Positions 13,722 through 16,324 of a stretch of 16,324 bases of DNA are shown here, piece after piece. Every line of letters begins with the position of its first letter. Within the stretch, counting starts at the first letter, position 1. Both the position numbers and the translations under genes were made by a program. Below the pieces are notes generated by a model that ran no database searches, was not told the DNA's origin, and worked only from the letters and a program-made list of their open reading frames with translations. This stretch comes from Bacteroidales bacterium. Lineage in GTDB: Bacteria; Bacteroidota; Bacteroidia; Bacteroidales; SM23-62. The DNA lies in the NCBI GenBank assembly GCA_016783865.1, contig JADHVS010000094.1, positions 1 through 16,324 on the forward strand, in the 5' to 3' direction.

Positions 13722-14657
13722 TCATTGATTTAATGAGTCATTATTTTGTTTTTCCCAGTAATTGTGCCAATCGGTGCCCCTGGCGGGCCGTTCGGTTGTT
13801 TCAATATCAATATATATGATCGTGTCGGCAGCTGCACCGTAAGGGGCCTGCAAGAATTCTTCGCCATCAGGATTGACTACCAGAGAGCATCCAATGCAGT
13901 TCCAACCTTTCCATGGTCCATCGGTTACAGGCCCCACATTGGTTACGCCAATGATCCACATATTGAATTCCCTGGCTACAGGTTCATACACCCTGTTCCA
14001 TCCCGCTCCATAAGGATCTTTCTCATTATCATGTTCCGGTGGAACGGCCCAGCTTGAAGGAGATAAGATAATGTCTGCACCCATATATCCCAGCGACCTG
14101 GTCAGTACCATGTCCTTTGCAAATGCATCGGCACATATATGCAGGCCGATGGTTCCATATTCAGTATGTGCCACGTTGAGCCTGTCGCCCTGGGCATAAA
14201 GATTATGTGCAATATCCAGTTCATTGAGTTTCCTGTGCTTGATCAGCAGTTCACCCTGGTTGTCTATCAGAACGGCCGTATTGTAGATCTTTTCTCCATC
14301 TTTTTCTACAATACCCGCGCATACATAAATGTCATTTTCCGCTGCGGCTTCGGCCAGGGTGGTATAGGTCTTTCCACCCGGCACAGGATAGGCCATTTCA
14401 AGCGCTGAGGAATGGGTCCAGCCCAGATCCATTACTTCAGGAAGAAGCGCTATCTCTGCACCATTTTCCGCAGCTTCCTTTATGCGTTCCGCCGCATTGT
14501 TAAGATTGACATCCAGTGCACCGCCTTCAACATACATCTGCACCATGGCGAGCTTGAAGTTGCGTTTTATTTCTGTTGGGAATTGAACTTTTTCTGGTGC
14601 AGGGGTGCAGGAACTAATAAGAACGATAATTAAAAACAGGATGATCGATTTTTTCAT
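13722..14657 (-). CDS. Carbon-nitrogen hydrolase (nitrilase superfamily), lipoprotein
   Basis: I chose ATG 14657 (MKKSIILFLIIVLISSC) because it gives a proper lipoprotein signal with Cys17; the longer frame from 14702 adds 15 residues before it. The 311-residue product has the nitrilase Glu-Lys-Cys triad: Glu74 (LLPEV), Lys143 (KHRKLNE) and Cys175 (HICADAF), plus DIILSPSSWAVPP and a C-terminal GxSLVVNPDGE strand. Known: the family hydrolyses amides, N-carbamoyl groups or nitriles. A lipoprotein form outside the cytoplasm is less usual; here, between a sulfatase and a DUF1593 protein, an acetamido, amide or ureido group on a glycan-derived compound is a possible substrate, but that is inference. 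84 bp separate it from the gene upstream, 4 bp from the sulfatase. Confidence 0.88.
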   Translation of the reverse strand: MKKSIILFLIIVLISSCTPAPEKVQFPTEIKRNFKLAMVQMYVEGGALDVNLNNAAERIKEAAENGAEIALLPEVMDLGWTHSSALEMAYPVPGGKTYTTLAEAAAENDIYVCAGIVEKDGEKIYNTAVLIDNQGELLIKHRKLNELDIAHNLYAQGDRLNVAHTEYGTIGLHICADAFAKDMVLTRSLGYMGADIILSPSSWAVPPEHDNEKDPYGAGWNRVYEPVAREFNMWIIGVTNVGPVTDGPWKGWNCIGCSLVVNPDGEEFLQAPYGAAADTIIYIDIETTERPARGTDWHNYWEKQNNDSLNQ

Positions 14658-14741
14658 TTTTATTCTTCTCAGGTTTTTGGAAAGCCAGTTGCGGGAATGC
14701 AAAGGCAGTTTATATTAATCAATAAAAATAGAAATAAAAAG

Positions 14742-16160
14742 TTATTCGCCTGCGGGCATAATTGAAATTATAAACCGCCGGTATCTGAATAATGCTGGTT
14801 CCCCATTGTCCCTGACTTCTAAAATGATATGCGTTGTCCTCGGTTTTGACAATTCAATCCAGGGTGGTATTTGAAATTTCAGTTCTGAGTTGTTTGGATT
14901 TTCCATTTTCAATTCATTCCAGTTCCAGTAATCGCCGGGTTCCTTATACTGAAACCAGTTAAATTGAAGCTGATCGCCATCGGGATCAGAACTCCCTGAG
15001 GCATCAATGGTGATCCATTCACCTACTAAAACCTGGATCCCCTGTGGCTGATCTGCCACAACCACTGGTGGATGGTTGGCTTGATCATACGGCCTGATAC
15101 ACCAGTCCATACGGGCTGCAAAGTCATGCTGATAGGCATCCCGCCACCGCCAGATGCTGGCATGGTTGTCAATGTAGATCCGTCCATCTTTGCCTGTTAC
15201 CTCGTCCATGGCGTCTGTCCAGATAGCCCTTGGTTCCGGCTCCTTATGGTCAAAACTTCGATAGGGCAGATGCCTGGGGGTGTATAGTTCATACCGCCCT
15301 CCCCAACCGCCATAGTCAGGTCGCTCCGGAATATTTAAGCCATTATTGATCAGGGAAAGGAAACTGGGCGTGTCTCCTTCCATGGCGTATTTAATTTCCG
15401 GGTATTCTGCACCCAGTGGCCCGTGATCCTGAATGATATGTTCTCTCAGCCATGGGTTGCGTACCAGGCTGGTGTCTGCCCCTGAGGCGAATCCATACAA
15501 GGGTTCCCCTGAAATGCCTGACCAGGTTGCATGCCTGTAATTTTCTCCCGGGCTGACAATATAAAACAGGTCAGGGAATTCCTTCCGGATCCAATAAGCC
15601 GAATTATCCTGGTCGGAGATGGTATACACCCGTATTTTTGATACAAATTGCTCCAGCTCTTTGGGAGTCCGCGTTTGAAGCACTTTCCAGAGTGCCTGGG
15701 CCAGCACATTGGCACCACCCCAAATGGTGACCCAAACCGGCCGGTCATCCTTCCTGTCGACCACTTCGATCAGCCAATCCGAGCCTTCGGAATCCTTCCC
15801 TTCACCCACCCCGTTCTTCCCGTAAAGCGGAATGCCCTTTTTAGTAACAGAGTGCAGGTATTCTTCTGTTGGGAAACCAGGTTCATGAAGTAACAGGTTA
15901 TTTCGTACTTTACCATAAGCAGTAACAATTTCCCTGATCCGCCATTCGGCTGTTTTGTCGCGCAGATGGGTTGACGTGGTGGCAATTAGCCCCTCCACGT
16001 CAAATTGGTTGCTGTATAGAAGGAACCTTACCAGCGACTGGGCATCATCGGGTTCATTCTCAATGTCAGTCAGCACAATGACGCGCGGTTTATCAAATGA
16101 TCCCGCGGAATGGATGGAGAAGGATAGCAGCAGGGATAATAAAAAAAGACTTGACTTCAT
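14742..16160 (-). CDS. DUF1593 / Sde0182-like nucleoside-hydrolase-fold protein
   Basis: The 472-residue product starts with a cleavable signal peptide (to about Ala19). Residues about 24-300 are the DUF1593 domain, related to inosine-uridine nucleoside hydrolases: VIVLTDIENEPDDAQSLVRF (Asp32, Glu34, Asp38, Asp39 in the metal-binding position), VWVTIWGGANVLAQAL, and ISDQDNSAYWIRKEFPDLFY. A PKD-like C-terminal domain (about 375-470, ITIDASGSSDPDGDQLQFNW) matches the Sde0182 C-terminal type. Known: the Saccharophagus protein Sde0182 was described as cellulose-binding; the reaction of the family is not established, an N- or O-glycoside cleavage is inferred from the fold. First gene of the four-gene operon; I see no clear TTG/TAnnTTTG promoter in 16161-16202, just before a tandem repeat. 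Confidence 0.88.
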   Translation of the reverse strand: MKSSLFLLSLLLSFSIHSAGSFDKPRVIVLTDIENEPDDAQSLVRFLLYSNQFDVEGLIATTSTHLRDKTAEWRIREIVTAYGKVRNNLLLHEPGFPTEEYLHSVTKKGIPLYGKNGVGEGKDSEGSDWLIEVVDRKDDRPVWVTIWGGANVLAQALWKVLQTRTPKELEQFVSKIRVYTISDQDNSAYWIRKEFPDLFYIVSPGENYRHATWSGISGEPLYGFASGADTSLVRNPWLREHIIQDHGPLGAEYPEIKYAMEGDTPSFLSLINNGLNIPERPDYGGWGGRYELYTPRHLPYRSFDHKEPEPRAIWTDAMDEVTGKDGRIYIDNHASIWRWRDAYQHDFAARMDWCIRPYDQANHPPVVVADQPQGIQVLVGEWITIDASGSSDPDGDQLQFNWFQYKEPGDYWNWNELKMENPNNSELKFQIPPWIELSKPRTTHIILEVRDNGEPALFRYRRFIISIMPAGE

Positions 16161-16202
16161 CTTAAGAATAATTATTGGTTTGACCTGAATCCTGCGAGCG
16201 CA

Positions 16203-16324
16203 TTGGCTTCGCCGAACTCACAGGTTTGTTTGGCTTCGCCGAACTCACAGGTTTGTTTGGCTTCGCCGAACTCACAGGTTTGTTTGGCTTCGCCGAACTC
16301 ACAGGTTTGTTTGGCTTCGCCGAA
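16203..16324. repeat. 27-bp tandem repeat, at least 4.5 copies
   Basis: Units start at 16203, 16230, 16257, 16284 and 16311 (the last cut by the window edge); the copies are identical. Each holds TTGGC-TTC-GCCGAA, a small imperfect hairpin with one bulged G, then ACTCACAGGTTTG. There are no variable spacers, so it is not a CRISPR array. The unit is a multiple of three and is open in all plus-strand frames, but no start codon or coding context is visible. It lies upstream of the DUF1593 operon. Confidence 0.85.

Noticed and set aside
16203..16324. CRISPR array
   Set aside because: The 27-bp units are directly adjacent and identical with no spacers, and no cas gene is present.

Overview
The window looks like a chromosomal segment of a Bacteroidota bacterium, probably a marine or sediment polysaccharide degrader. 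The evidence is a type IX secretion (T9SS) C-terminal sorting domain on a GH5 enzyme, several short-lipobox lipoproteins, a Bacteroidota-type promoter (TTG, 20 bp, TAnnTTTG) and a dense set of carbohydrate-active genes. No SusC/SusD pair lies inside the window. I see no rRNA, tRNA or CRISPR array.

Layout. (1) 1-1935, minus: a secreted GH5 glycosidase. Its T9SS sorting domain is cut by an in-frame TGA at 88-90 but reads on in the same frame to the window edge. (2) 1984-4500, minus: an integron-like island. In its coding direction it holds a tyrosine recombinase pseudogene (at least three lesions), a frameshifted CPBP-family protease gene followed closely by a 114-bp repeat, then a RelE/ParE toxin-antitoxin pair followed closely by a second copy of that repeat. 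(3) 4496-5012: two unrelated gene remnants on the plus strand, an AraC-type helix-turn-helix and a piece of a beta-sandwich surface protein. (4) 5013-5683, minus: an overlapping HEPN/MNT nucleotidyltransferase pair. (5) 5684-5944: a spacer with REP-like palindromes. (6) 5945-7546, minus: a DoxX membrane domain fused through a twin-arginine-like segment to a TIM-barrel-like domain. (7) 7766-8530, plus: a DUF4405-type membrane protein. (8) 8655-9660, plus: a small XRE regulator with two palindromic operators around its own promoter, and a membrane protein split by an in-frame TAA. (9) 9664-9736: a large palindrome between convergent genes. (10) 9742-16160, minus: a four-gene degradation operon (DUF1593/Sde0182-like protein, nitrilase-family lipoprotein, sulfatase lipoprotein, GH2 beta-mannosidase lipoprotein) with gaps of 84, 4 and 13 bp. 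(11) 16203-16324: a 27-bp tandem repeat running off the edge.

How the genes may work together. The 9.7-16.2 kb operon and the GH5 gene probably act on a mannose-containing, possibly sulfated glycan outside the cell or in the periplasm. The DoxX fusion and DUF4405 gene are membrane redox-type functions of unknown role. The 2.0-5.7 kb stretch is an accessory region of stability modules and decaying mobile DNA. All visible gene lesions lie left of 9.7 kb; the large operon is intact.
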